Shown here one piece after another: positions 25,475 through 32,708 of a stretch of DNA of 64,000 bases. The notes beneath the pieces are model-generated. The model searched no databases, was not told where the DNA came from, and worked only from the letters and a program-made list of their open reading frames with translations. The DNA is from Methanomassiliicoccales archaeon LGM-DZ1 (lineage in GTDB: Archaea; Thermoplasmatota; Thermoplasmata; Methanomassiliicoccales; Methanomethylophilaceae). The stretch is taken from NCBI GenBank assembly GCA_030168595.1, contig CP115556.1, positions 1,674,001-1,738,000 of the forward strand, written 5' to 3'. The position numbers and the translations under genes were made by a program. Numbering within the stretch: the first letter of the stretch is position 1; every line of letters starts with the position of its first letter.

Positions 25475-25601
25475 CTGGGATGCATACGCGGGCCACTTCG
25501 CCGACGGCATACCTGCCGGCGAGATCATCAGCACCGTGTTCATCATTGCCCTCTGCGCATTCGGCGTCATCATCGCGCGCTGGATGTACAAGCAGCTCTG
25601 A
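25467..25601 (+). CDS. 44-residue single-span membrane peptide
   Basis: The ATG lies inside the end of the transporter gene (ATGAGTAA, 8-bp overlap), so translation is coupled. The peptide starts MSNWDAYAGHFADG and has one hydrophobic helix (EIISTVFIIALCAFGVIIA) ending in RWMYKQL, giving an outside-in or positive-inside topology with the C-terminus in the cytoplasm. A GGGGGCC/GGCCCCC terminator follows 13 bp after the stop. It may be a small subunit of the transporter. No family is known to me. Confidence 0.7.
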   Translation: MSNWDAYAGHFADGIPAGEIISTVFIIALCAFGVIIARWMYKQL

Positions 25602-26008
25602 AAGGGCATGAACAGGGGGCCTTCCGGCCCCCTCCAAACATCCTGAAACCTTTTGCTCCTTTTTTCTATTGTATATGTACATGCCTGCAGAGCATTGCCT
25701 CCGGGGCATTCTATCATGCGCTGCGGACGGCCGCCGGTGCCGCTTGTTCGTGCCGTCCGATGTCCGGTCAGGGGCCAGCGATATCCTTTCGGACGGGCTG
25801 GGCAGGTCTCCTTTTCTTTCTATATTTAAATGTTTGTTTAAAACTGGGGCTATGGGATGGATCCTGCCCGTTCCGGCATCCGGAACGGCACATTTTTCGT
25901 TTCCAATCGAATCCATAATTTCTATGCATTTTGATTGAAATTAGATATCAATCCACTATTTTCTGAATTAGTGAATAAATGACTAATTAATCCGAAAAAT
26001 CTTGACGA
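25602..26008. other. Intergenic half of the duplicated unit
   Basis: After the hairpin terminator at 25615-25632 no gene is supported. The sequence moves from GC-rich to strongly AT-rich (near 25820-26005). Short open frames here are not convincing: none has a Shine-Dalgarno or a credible promoter. Confidence 0.5.
25615..25632 (+). terminator. Terminator of the transporter/peptide operon (copy 1)
   Basis: GGGGGCC-TTCC-GGCCCCC hairpin followed by pyrimidine-rich sequence with a run of six T about 35 bp later. The same structure occurs in the second copy at 26434-26451. Confidence 0.7.
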
Positions 26009-26020
26009 AAGTTCCGCCTG

Positions 26021-26293
26021 ATGCAGATCCTCGAGAACGGGGGCCCGCAGTGGAGCTACGAGGTCGTCGACAAGCTGTGCGAAGAGTACGGCATGAAGTC
26101 CGAGCACGACAAGCACATGGTGAACTACGACCTGATCGAGATGACCTCGGCCGGATTCCTCAGGGAAGAAGGCTACGAGATCGACACCGAGGGCAAGCTG
26201 AACAAGGACCACCTCCTCGTGAAGTACGCCATCACCGATCTCGGGATCACCACCATCGACGAGCTCAAGACGAAGGTGAGACACTATGAGTAA
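26021..26293 (+). pseudogene. Duplicated C-terminal fragment of the EamA-type transporter
   Basis: Second copy of the last 90 codons of the transporter, from MQILENGG to the stop. There is an in-frame ATG at its start, so a free soluble domain could in principle be made, but no Shine-Dalgarno or TATA box in the right place is obvious, other than weak AT-rich sequence upstream (AATTAATCC). The membrane part is absent. Confidence 0.65.
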
Positions 26294-26420
26294 CTGGGAT
26301 GCATACGCGGGCCACTTCGCCGACGGCATACCTGCCGGCGAGATCATCAGCACCGTGTTCATCATTGCCCTCTGCGCATTCGGCGTCATCATCGCGCGCT
26401 GGATGTACAAGCAGCTCTGA
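26286..26420 (+). CDS. 44-residue single-span membrane peptide, second copy
   Basis: Exact copy of the peptide gene at 25467-25601, again overlapping the end of the upstream frame. Whether it is expressed depends on the truncated upstream frame or on read-through. If expressed it would double the dose of the peptide relative to the transporter. Confidence 0.5.
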   Translation: MSNWDAYAGHFADGIPAGEIISTVFIIALCAFGVIIARWMYKQL

Positions 26421-26988
26421 AAGGGCATGAACAGGGGGCCTTCCGGCCCCCTCCAAACATCCTGAAACCTTTTGCTCCTTTTTTCTATTGTATATGTACA
26501 TGCCTGCAGAGCATTGCCTCCGGGGCATTCTATCATGCGCTGCGGACGGCCGCCGGTGCCGCTTGTTCGTGCCGTCCGATGTCCGGTCAGGGGCCAGCGA
26601 TATCCTTTCGGACGGGCTGGGCAGGTCTCCTTTTCTTTCTATATTTAAATGTTTGTTTAAAACTGGGGCTATGGGATGGATCCTGCCCGTTCCGGCATCC
26701 GGAACGGCACATTTTTCGTTTCCAATCGAATCCATAATTTCTATGCATTTTGATTGAAATTAGATATCAATCCACTATTTTCTGAATTAGTGAATAAATG
26801 ACTAATTAATCCGAAAAATCTTGACGAATGAACTTTAAAATAGAAATGTTTAAATATAATAATCTAAAAAAATTTAATTCGCCAGAAAATACTTAAATAG
26901 ATAACTTCCATCTATTGAATCAGACAAAAGAAGACCTGAAGCATGCACGGAAGTCATGCGGCAGTCTTTCGGCGTCTGGAGTGGTAAT
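26421..26988. promoter_or_regulatory. AT-rich region upstream of mtmC
   Basis: The first 407 bp are the second copy of the duplicated unit (terminator at 26434-26451). The unique part from 26828 holds the mtmC promoter: TTAAATAG at about 26893-26900, the same TATA octamer as at the APC permease. The leader has a GCATG/CATGC hairpin (26941-26959) and GTGGTAAT before ATG 26989. No gene is seen. Confidence 0.5.
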
Positions 26989-27624
26989 ATGGCAAATGAA
27001 GAGATTCTGGCGGATCTTAAGAAGTCCGTCGAGACCTGGAACTTCGCGCTCTGCAAGGAAGCTACCCAGAAAGCTATCGACGCGAAGATGCCCGTTTCCG
27101 AGATCATGGACAAGGGCCTCGGAAAGGGAATGGAGACCATCGGACAGAGGTTCAACGACGCGGAGATCTTCCTGCCACAGGTCGTCGCTGCATCCAAGAC
27201 CATGGAAATGGCCATCAAGATGCTCGAGCCCCTTATGACCGGCGGAGCTACCGCGACGAAGGGAACCGTTGTCATGGGAACCGTCGAGGGAGACATCCAT
27301 GAGATCGGGAAGAACGTCTGCTGCGCGATGCTCCGCGGAGCAGGGTACAAGGTCATCGATGTCGGACCCGACGCCGACCCGCAGACCTTCCTCGACGCTG
27401 CCGAGGAGAACGACGCCAAGATCATCGGAGGCTCTGCCCTGATGACCACCACCCTCGAGTCCCAGAGGGATATCGTCAACGCCAACAACGAGGACGGCAA
27501 GAAGTACAAGTGCATCTTCGGAGGAGCTCCCTGCTCCAAGGAGTGGTGCGATGAGATCGGCGCCGACGGATACTCCGAGACCAGCTCCGAGATCGTCGAG
27601 CTCGTCAAGAAGCTCATGGAGTGA
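26989..27624 (+). CDS. mtmC: Monomethylamine corrinoid protein MtmC
   Basis: A 211-residue corrinoid protein that accepts the methyl group from monomethylamine via MtmB. It has the usual helical cap, then GDIHEIGKN (axial ligand His104), GGSALMTTT and FGGAPCSKEW. The start MANEEIL has GTGGTAAT immediately upstream. The gene is separated from mtmB by only 5 bp. Confidence 0.94.
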   Translation: MANEEILADLKKSVETWNFALCKEATQKAIDAKMPVSEIMDKGLGKGMETIGQRFNDAEIFLPQVVAASKTMEMAIKMLEPLMTGGATATKGTVVMGTVEGDIHEIGKNVCCAMLRGAGYKVIDVGPDADPQTFLDAAEENDAKIIGGSALMTTTLESQRDIVNANNEDGKKYKCIFGGAPCSKEWCDEIGADGYSETSSEIVELVKKLME

Positions 27625-27629
27625 TTAAA

Positions 27630-29015
27630 ATGGCAGCAACCAGAGCGCTTTCTGTCTGCGACACCTACGACAGGTTCAAGAAGGGTAAGAAGGTCGACGA
27701 GTCCGAGTGGGACTACAGCATCATCCCCACCAACGCGACCGAGCTGAAGAACAAGTACAAGCTCGACTTCGGCAACACCTTCATCCCCGAGGACAATGAG
27801 GTCAAGAACGCCCTCTTCCAGGCTGGACTTGAGATGCTCGTCAACACCGGGTTCTACCTCAAGGACATGGGAAAGGTCATGCATGTGACCGAGGAGGAGG
27901 TCTGGGAGGGGATCAAGAAGACCCCGACCAAGCTCATTCTCGGTGAGGGCAGGGACATCGCCCGCTTCTACCCGAGGCACGGCAACAGCCCCGTGAAGCC
28001 CATCATCCAGGGAGGACCTACCGGATCCCCCATCTCCGAGGACGTGTTCGTGCAGGTCATGCAGTCCTACGCCCAGGAAGGCGTCGTCGACGACCTCGTC
28101 GACGGTGTCATGACGACCCTCGAGGGGCACCCCGCCAAGTCCGGAACTCCCTACGAGATCCGCGCCACCATGGCGGAGCTCCGCGCCACCAGGGAAGCGA
28201 GGGAGAGGGCCGGCCGTCCCGGACTGGGTGTCTAGGGACCCGAGACTCCGCTGACCGAGGCCGCCAGGCTCGCAGCGGACATGGTCCACGCAGGACACCG
28301 CGTCACCGACGCGCACGAGTGCTCCCAGCTGAACGAGCTCAAGATGGACATGACCGGCCTGAACATGCTGGCCGGATGGACCGTCAACGGCGACACCATC
28401 ATGATCGAGCAGATGCCGATCTTCGGCGGATACTGCGGCGGCCTCGAGGAGACCGCGATCTGCGACGTCGCCACCACCCTCGCGTCCTTCGCCCTGTTCA
28501 ACGGCAACTTCCACCTCGACGGACCTATCCACATCAGGTGGGGAACCACCACCAACAGGCAGTCCCTGCAGGTCGCTGCGCACGCCGCCGCGGCCATCGA
28601 CAACAACACCGACCTGCTGCTGGCCAACCAGTACTACCCGATGGCGGGCCCCTGCACCGAGATGTGCCTCATCGAGACCGCCGTCCAGGCGATCAACGAT
28701 ACCGGCTCCGGAAGGGAGCTCCTCTCCGGATCCGCCGCCGCCAAGGGTGTCGTCCAGGACAAGACCACCGGAATGGAGGCCCGCGCCATGGGCGAGGCCG
28801 CCCTGACCGCCGCCGGAATGAAGGTGTCCGACCTCAACGAGATCATGAACACCCTCGTCTCCGAGTACGAGCAGCACTACAACGATGCTCCCGCCGGAAA
28901 GAGGTTCCAGGAGTGCTACGACGTCAAGACCGTCAAGCCCACCGAGGAGTACCTCCAGGTCTACGACCAGGCGATGCAGCACCTCCGCGACGCCGGACTC
29001 CCCATCAAGCACTGA
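27630..29015 (+). CDS. mtmB: Monomethylamine methyltransferase MtmB (pyrrolysine at 202)
   Basis: Transfers the methyl group of monomethylamine to MtmC. The in-frame TAG at 28233-28235 encodes Pyl202, exactly the position in Methanosarcina MtmB. The context GRPGLGV-Pyl-GPETPL is diagnostic, as are QGGPTGSPISEDVF before it and MPIFGGYCGGLEET, HLDGPIHIRWG and GPCTEMCLIE after it. Product 461 residues, stop TGA. A hairpin (29034-29053) follows. A decayed copy lies downstream. Confidence 0.98.
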
Positions 29016-29033
29016 TCGGGAAGCTGCTAAACA

Positions 29034-29053
29034 CAGGGGGCTCCGGCCTCCTG
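29034..29053 (+). terminator. Hairpin after mtmB
   Basis: CAGGGGG pairs with CCTCCTG (one G-U) around CTCCGG, followed by CTATTTATTTCTC. Confidence 0.6.
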
Positions 29054-29148
29054 CTATTTATTTCTCCCGCGGGCCGCGCCAGCGGCCCGTACCTTACCAT
29101 GCCTTATCCGTAGGCATCCTTTTCCAACAGAACAGAGTTGCATATACA

Positions 29149-29575
29149 ATGGCTGCATCGAGACCTCTCGACGTGTTCGAGGCCTTCACCCGCTTCTCAG
29201 AGGGGAAGAAGACCAGGGAGGACCAGTGGACTACGTCACCGTTCCTACGAATGCGCTCCGCATGAAAGAGAAGTCCCATGTTCGGAGGGTACTGCGGCGG
29301 GATAGAGGAGACCGCCATCTGCGATGTCGCCTCGACCCTCGCGTCGTTCACCATCCTGGGCACGGACATCCATCTCGACGGCCCCGTCCATATCAGATGG
29401 CGTCGCCGCGTCGAAAGGCGTGGTCAAGGACCGCGGGACGGGCATGGAGGCCCCTGATGGGCGAGTCGGCCATCGCCTCGGCAGGCATGGACATAGAGCG
29501 CGCCAACAGGGTGATCGACAACATTGTCTCCCTCTACGAGAACAGCTACGCGCATTCGCCGTCCGGGAAGCCCTG
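29149..29575 (+). pseudogene. Decayed second mtmB
   Basis: Three blocks of MtmB remain. From ATG 29149 the first 46 or so codons match mtmB (MAASRPLDVFEAFTRF against MAATRALSVCDTYDRF), with a one-base deletion near 29229. A jump of about 216 codons removes the amber region; FGGYCGGIEETAICDVA then follows to HIRW. A second gap of about 63 codons leads to ASKGVVKDRGTGMEA, and another frameshift to MGESAIASAGMD up to SPSGK. Differences from the intact gene are many, so this is an old paralogue, not a recent copy. Confidence 0.85.
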
Positions 29576-29576
29576 T

Positions 29577-29604
29577 GGGGGACGCGGGCTCGAACAGCGG
29601 GTCT
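29577..29604 (+). pseudogene. Partial pylT-like sequence
   Basis: GGGGGACG and CAGCGGGTCT occur here with exactly the spacing they have in pylT, 120 bp upstream of it. These correspond to the acceptor 5' strand and to the end of the D arm plus the 5' half of the anticodon arm. The D stem cannot form and the 3' half is not recognisable. It could be a remnant tRNA-Pyl. The overlapping frame also resembles the MtmB C-terminus weakly (RVYDPAL), so chance cannot be fully excluded. Confidence 0.5.
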
Positions 29605-29661
29605 ATGATCCCGCCCTGCCGGGACGCATGCCCGCATACCGATGGATGCCATCTGGGAAAT

Positions 29662-29669
29662 CTTTATAC
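29662..29669 (+). promoter_or_regulatory. TATA box of pylT/pylS
   Basis: CTTTATAC is centred about 31 bp upstream of the first base of pylT. No other promoter is seen before pylS, so the tRNA and the pyl genes are probably one transcript. Confidence 0.6.
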
Positions 29670-29696
29670 TCGTTGGATTGGATTACACTCCTGCGT

Positions 29697-29767
29697 GGGG
29701 GACGATCCGGCGATCAGCGGGTCTCTAAAACCTAGCCAGCGGGGATCGACACCCCGGTCTCTCGCCA
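29697..29767 (+). tRNA. pylT: tRNA-Pyl (anticodon CUA)
   Basis: The amber suppressor tRNA for pyrrolysine. Acceptor GGGGGAC/GTCTCTC has two G-U pairs, and CCA is encoded. There is no base between acceptor and D stem. The D arm is GATC-CGGC-GATC with a 4-base loop. The anticodon loop is CTCTAAA. The anticodon stem pairs GC and GGGT with ACCT and GC, leaving one bulged A, the broken stem known from Methanomassiliicoccales. The variable loop is three bases, and the T arm is CGGGG-ATCGACA-CCCCG. All this fits the compact tRNA-Pyl used by PylSn-less PylS. Confidence 0.97.
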
Positions 29768-29797
29768 CTTTCATTTGATATTTCGGGGTAATTCCAG

Positions 29798-30625
29798 ATG
29801 GCGGAACATTTTACCGATGCGCAGATCCAGCGGCTGAGGGAGTACGGGAACGGCACTTACAAGGACATGGAGTTCGCGGACGTTTCCGCCAGGGAGAAAG
29901 CGTTCACCAAGCTCATGTCCGACGCCTCCAGGGACAACGAGTCCGCGCTGAAGGGCATGATCGCCCATCCCGCCAGGCAGGGCCTGAGCCAGCTCATGAA
30001 CGACATCGCCGACGCCCTCGTCGCCGACGGGTTCATCGAGGTCCGCACCCCTATCATCATCTCCAAGGACGCGCTCGCCAAGATGACGATCACCCCTGAC
30101 AAGCCCCTGTTCAAGCAGGTTTTCTGGATAGATGACAAGAGGGCCCTCAGGCCCATGCTCGCTCCCAGCCTGTACACCGTCATGAGGTCCCTCCGCGACC
30201 ATACGGACGGGCCTGTCAAGATCTTCGAGATGGGATCTTGCTTCAGGAAGGAGTCCCACAGCGGCATGCACCTGGAGGAGTTCACGATGCTGAACCTCGT
30301 CGACATGGGCCCGGCAGGCGACGCGACGGAGTCCCTCAAGAAGTACATAGCGATCGTCATGAAGGCCGCCGGCCTTCCCGACTACCAGCTCGTCCACGAG
30401 GAGTCCGACGTCTACAAGGAGACCATCGATGTCGAGATCGGCGGCCAGGAGGTCTGCTCGGCCGCCGTCGGGCCGCATTACCTCGATGCCGCCCACGATG
30501 TCCATGAGCCGTGGGCGGGTGCCGGCTTCGGCCTCGAGCGCCTGCTCACCATAAGGCAGGGGTACAGCACCGTCATGAAGGGCGGGGCCAGCACGACCTA
30601 CCTGAACGGCGCCAAGATGGACTGA
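29798..30625 (+). CDS. pylS: Pyrrolysyl-tRNA synthetase (no N-terminal domain)
   Basis: Class II synthetase that attaches pyrrolysine to tRNA-Pyl. The 275-residue protein has only the catalytic domain, as in Methanomassiliicoccales; no separate pylSn is seen. Motif 2 is FEMGSCFRKES; motif 3 is GAGFGLERLLTI. Amino-acid pocket residues of the class are present in APSLYTVM (Tyr126) and TMLNLVDM (Asn166), and the Trp in HEPWAGAGFG. It starts 30 bp after pylT. Confidence 0.98.
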   Translation: MAEHFTDAQIQRLREYGNGTYKDMEFADVSAREKAFTKLMSDASRDNESALKGMIAHPARQGLSQLMNDIADALVADGFIEVRTPIIISKDALAKMTITPDKPLFKQVFWIDDKRALRPMLAPSLYTVMRSLRDHTDGPVKIFEMGSCFRKESHSGMHLEEFTMLNLVDMGPAGDATESLKKYIAIVMKAAGLPDYQLVHEESDVYKETIDVEIGGQEVCSAAVGPHYLDAAHDVHEPWAGAGFGLERLLTIRQGYSTVMKGGASTTYLNGAKMD

Positions 30626-30711
30626 CCGAACATGTGCGCAATCCCGTTCATCTGAGATGCGGTTCATACGGGTGCCGAGGCACAAGGCCATGGATTCCAG
30701 GGGGCAGTAGA

Positions 30712-31872
30712 CTGAAACTAGGTATTATCGGAGGCGCGCTTCAGGGCATCGAGGCGGCCTATCTCGCGCAGAAGGCCGGATATGAGACTTTGGTCCTGGA
30801 CAGGCGGGAGGATGCTCCCGCCCGTTCCATCGCGGACGGCTCGGTCACGGTAGATGTGGCCAAGGACCCGGAGAAGGCCGCGAAGGCGCTCGGGGACTGC
30901 GATGCCGTCATACCGGCGCTCGAGGAGATGGACGCCCTCGAGAGCCTTGAGAAGATAAAGAAAGGATTCTCGGGCCCGTACCTTTTCGATATGGACGCCT
31001 ACCGGATCTCGTCCTCCAAGCTGAGGTCCAATGAGATCATGGGGAAGTTCGGGGTCCCCATGCCCAAACCGTGGCCGGAATGCGGCTACCCCGTGATCGT
31101 CAAGCCGTCGTCCCAGAGCGGGTCCGTCGGCGTCTCCGAGGTCGAGAACGACGAGCAGATGAAGGCGGCGCTGGAGAAGGTGTCCGCGCTGCACGACGAG
31201 CCGGTCATCCAGGAGTTCGTCCACGGGAAGAGCCTGTCCGTCGAGGCCATAGGGGACGGGGAGAAGGCCAGGGCCTACATCACCACCCAGGTGGTCCTCG
31301 ACAGCGGCTACGACTGCAAGCAGGTCATCTGCGAGCCGGGGATCCTCGGCCCGGAGGCCGACAAACGGTTCGGGGAATGCATCAGGATGACCGCCGAGGA
31401 CATGCATCTCTGCGGCCTGATGGACATGGAGGCCATCGGCGGCGATGCGGGGTTCAAGGTGCTCGAGATCGATGCGAGGATACCCAGCCAGACCCCGGCA
31501 TGCATACTGGCCGGGACCGGCATCAACCTCCTGAAGGAGCTCTACCTGGCCCTTTCCGGCAAGGGCTCCGACCCGGTGAGGAGACCCGGAGCATCCTCGT
31601 ACGAGCATTTCTACATCGACGGGGCGCGCATGTACACCACCGGGGAGAAGGCGTTCTCCCACGTGGACCATCCGCGCATCGAGAAGGGGCTGTTCGGCTC
31701 CGACGAGATGATCACCGATTACGCCCCCGGGAAGTCCCGCTGGCACGCAACCATGATCACGTCCGGGAAGGACAGGGAGGACGTCTTCTGGAAGAGGAAG
31801 GATGCCATCGCCCGCATCATGGACGAGTGCGGCATCGAGGAGTTCATCGACGGCTCCCCGGAGGTGGTCTGA
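30712..31872 (+). CDS. pylC: PylC, 3-methylornithine:lysine ligase
   Basis: ATP-grasp ligase that joins 3-methylornithine to lysine. Family features: KLGIIGGALQGIEAAYLA at the start, YPVIVKPSSQSGSVGV, MDMEAIGGD and VLEIDARIPSQTP. The family N-terminus begins right at KLGIIGG, yet the codon before it is CTG (30712-30714), not ATG. The only in-frame alternative is GTG 30634, which would add 26 unlike residues. CTG overlaps a TGA (CTGA) in another frame, as if coupled to a lost gene. pylB is missing upstream. It overlaps pylD by one base (TGATG). Confidence 0.93.
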   Translation: MKLGIIGGALQGIEAAYLAQKAGYETLVLDRREDAPARSIADGSVTVDVAKDPEKAAKALGDCDAVIPALEEMDALESLEKIKKGFSGPYLFDMDAYRISSSKLRSNEIMGKFGVPMPKPWPECGYPVIVKPSSQSGSVGVSEVENDEQMKAALEKVSALHDEPVIQEFVHGKSLSVEAIGDGEKARAYITTQVVLDSGYDCKQVICEPGILGPEADKRFGECIRMTAEDMHLCGLMDMEAIGGDAGFKVLEIDARIPSQTPACILAGTGINLLKELYLALSGKGSDPVRRPGASSYEHFYIDGARMYTTGEKAFSHVDHPRIEKGLFGSDEMITDYAPGKSRWHATMITSGKDREDVFWKRKDAIARIMDECGIEEFIDGSPEVV

Positions 31873-32702
31873 TGACCAGGCTGACCCCGAAGATGATCTC
31901 CGGCCTGTCCGGAGAGCTGAGCGACATCGACAAGATGCTGATCCGCGACACCGGGATGGACCTCAGGACGCTGGGGTTCAGGGCGGTCGGCGTGGACCCC
32001 TCGAAGGTCGACGTCTCCGAATACCGGGCGGCGGCGGTGCCCATCACCTCCGGGCTCGGCATCATCAGCAAGTTCTCCCGGAGCGTCGCCGACATCGTCT
32101 CCGCCATGGGCATCGAGTGCACCGTCACGGAGCACACCGACGTCTGGGGCTTCGGCGATGCCCTCGACCTCGGCGCGGACATCATCCTGATGGCCGATGA
32201 CGAGCAATACATGGCATACAGCGTCGCCGCCGGGAAGTACGCCAACAACTCGTACTGCACGGCGGCCGGGTACGTGGAGGCACTCTGCGGCGCCGCGGGA
32301 GGCCTGAAAGGAAAAGATGTGCTGGTCCGCGGGGCCGGAAGGGTCGGAGGCAACATGGTGGCCATGCTCAGGAAGCTGGGCGCCAGGGTCACCGTGGCCG
32401 ACATCCTCCCCGACCGGGCGTCCGCGGTGGCGTACGCCAATCCGGGCACCATAGTGGCCACGGACATCGACGCATCGACGAGGAAGGCCGACCTCATACT
32501 CAATGCGTCCCCCACGCCCATACCGGGGGACCAGATCAAGGAGGGTGCCATAGTCTCGACGCCGGGCATCCCCCACGTTTACGACGAGGAGACGCTCGCC
32601 AAAGCGGAGTTCATCCACGACCCGCTGGCGATCGGCACCGCGCCGATGGTGGCCCAGGCCATCTCTTTCTCGCTGGGCAAGGACTGTTTCCTGCAGGAGT
32701 GA
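31872..32702 (+). CDS. pylD: PylD, pyrrolysine-forming dehydrogenase
   Basis: NAD-dependent enzyme that oxidises the PylC product so that it cyclises to pyrrolysine. The 276-residue protein ends in a Rossmann domain (VLVRGAGRVGGNMVAMLRKLG). The N-terminal part holds DTGMDLRTLG and PITSGLGIISKFS, both typical of PylD. Its ATG overlaps the pylC stop. ramA follows after 6 bp. Confidence 0.96.
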   Translation: MTRLTPKMISGLSGELSDIDKMLIRDTGMDLRTLGFRAVGVDPSKVDVSEYRAAAVPITSGLGIISKFSRSVADIVSAMGIECTVTEHTDVWGFGDALDLGADIILMADDEQYMAYSVAAGKYANNSYCTAAGYVEALCGAAGGLKGKDVLVRGAGRVGGNMVAMLRKLGARVTVADILPDRASAVAYANPGTIVATDIDASTRKADLILNASPTPIPGDQIKEGAIVSTPGIPHVYDEETLAKAEFIHDPLAIGTAPMVAQAISFSLGKDCFLQE

Positions 32703-32708
32703 ATCGAT

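Larger units (their letters stand above)
25190..26827. repeat. 819-bp perfect tandem duplication
   Basis: Units 25190-26008 and 26009-26827 are the same wherever I compared them. Each contains the last 95 codons of the EamA-type gene, the 44-residue peptide gene, its terminator and about 400 bp of downstream sequence. At the left edge CAAGTTCC precedes the unit and at the right edge the match stops at GACGAATG; the junction shows 2-bp microhomology (AA). The lack of any difference suggests a recent event or an assembly artefact. Confidence 0.85.

Noticed and set aside
25669-26757. 89-codon frames after the membrane peptide, present in both copies
   Set aside because: They start at GTATATGTACATG-like sequence without Shine-Dalgarno, run from a terminator region into AT-rich DNA and have no protein-like pattern; the duplication alone explains their repetition.
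26874-29012. A 712-codon open frame on the minus strand opposite mtmC/mtmB, and many similar long antisense frames
   Set aside because: High-GC codon use leaves long stop-free antisense frames. These have low-complexity Gly/Asp/Val/His-rich translations and lie wholly opposite well-identified genes.
30708-30710. TAG just before pylC as a possible in-frame amber that would restore a longer PylC
   Set aside because: It is in a different frame from pylC (CTG 30712), so reading it would not extend the protein.
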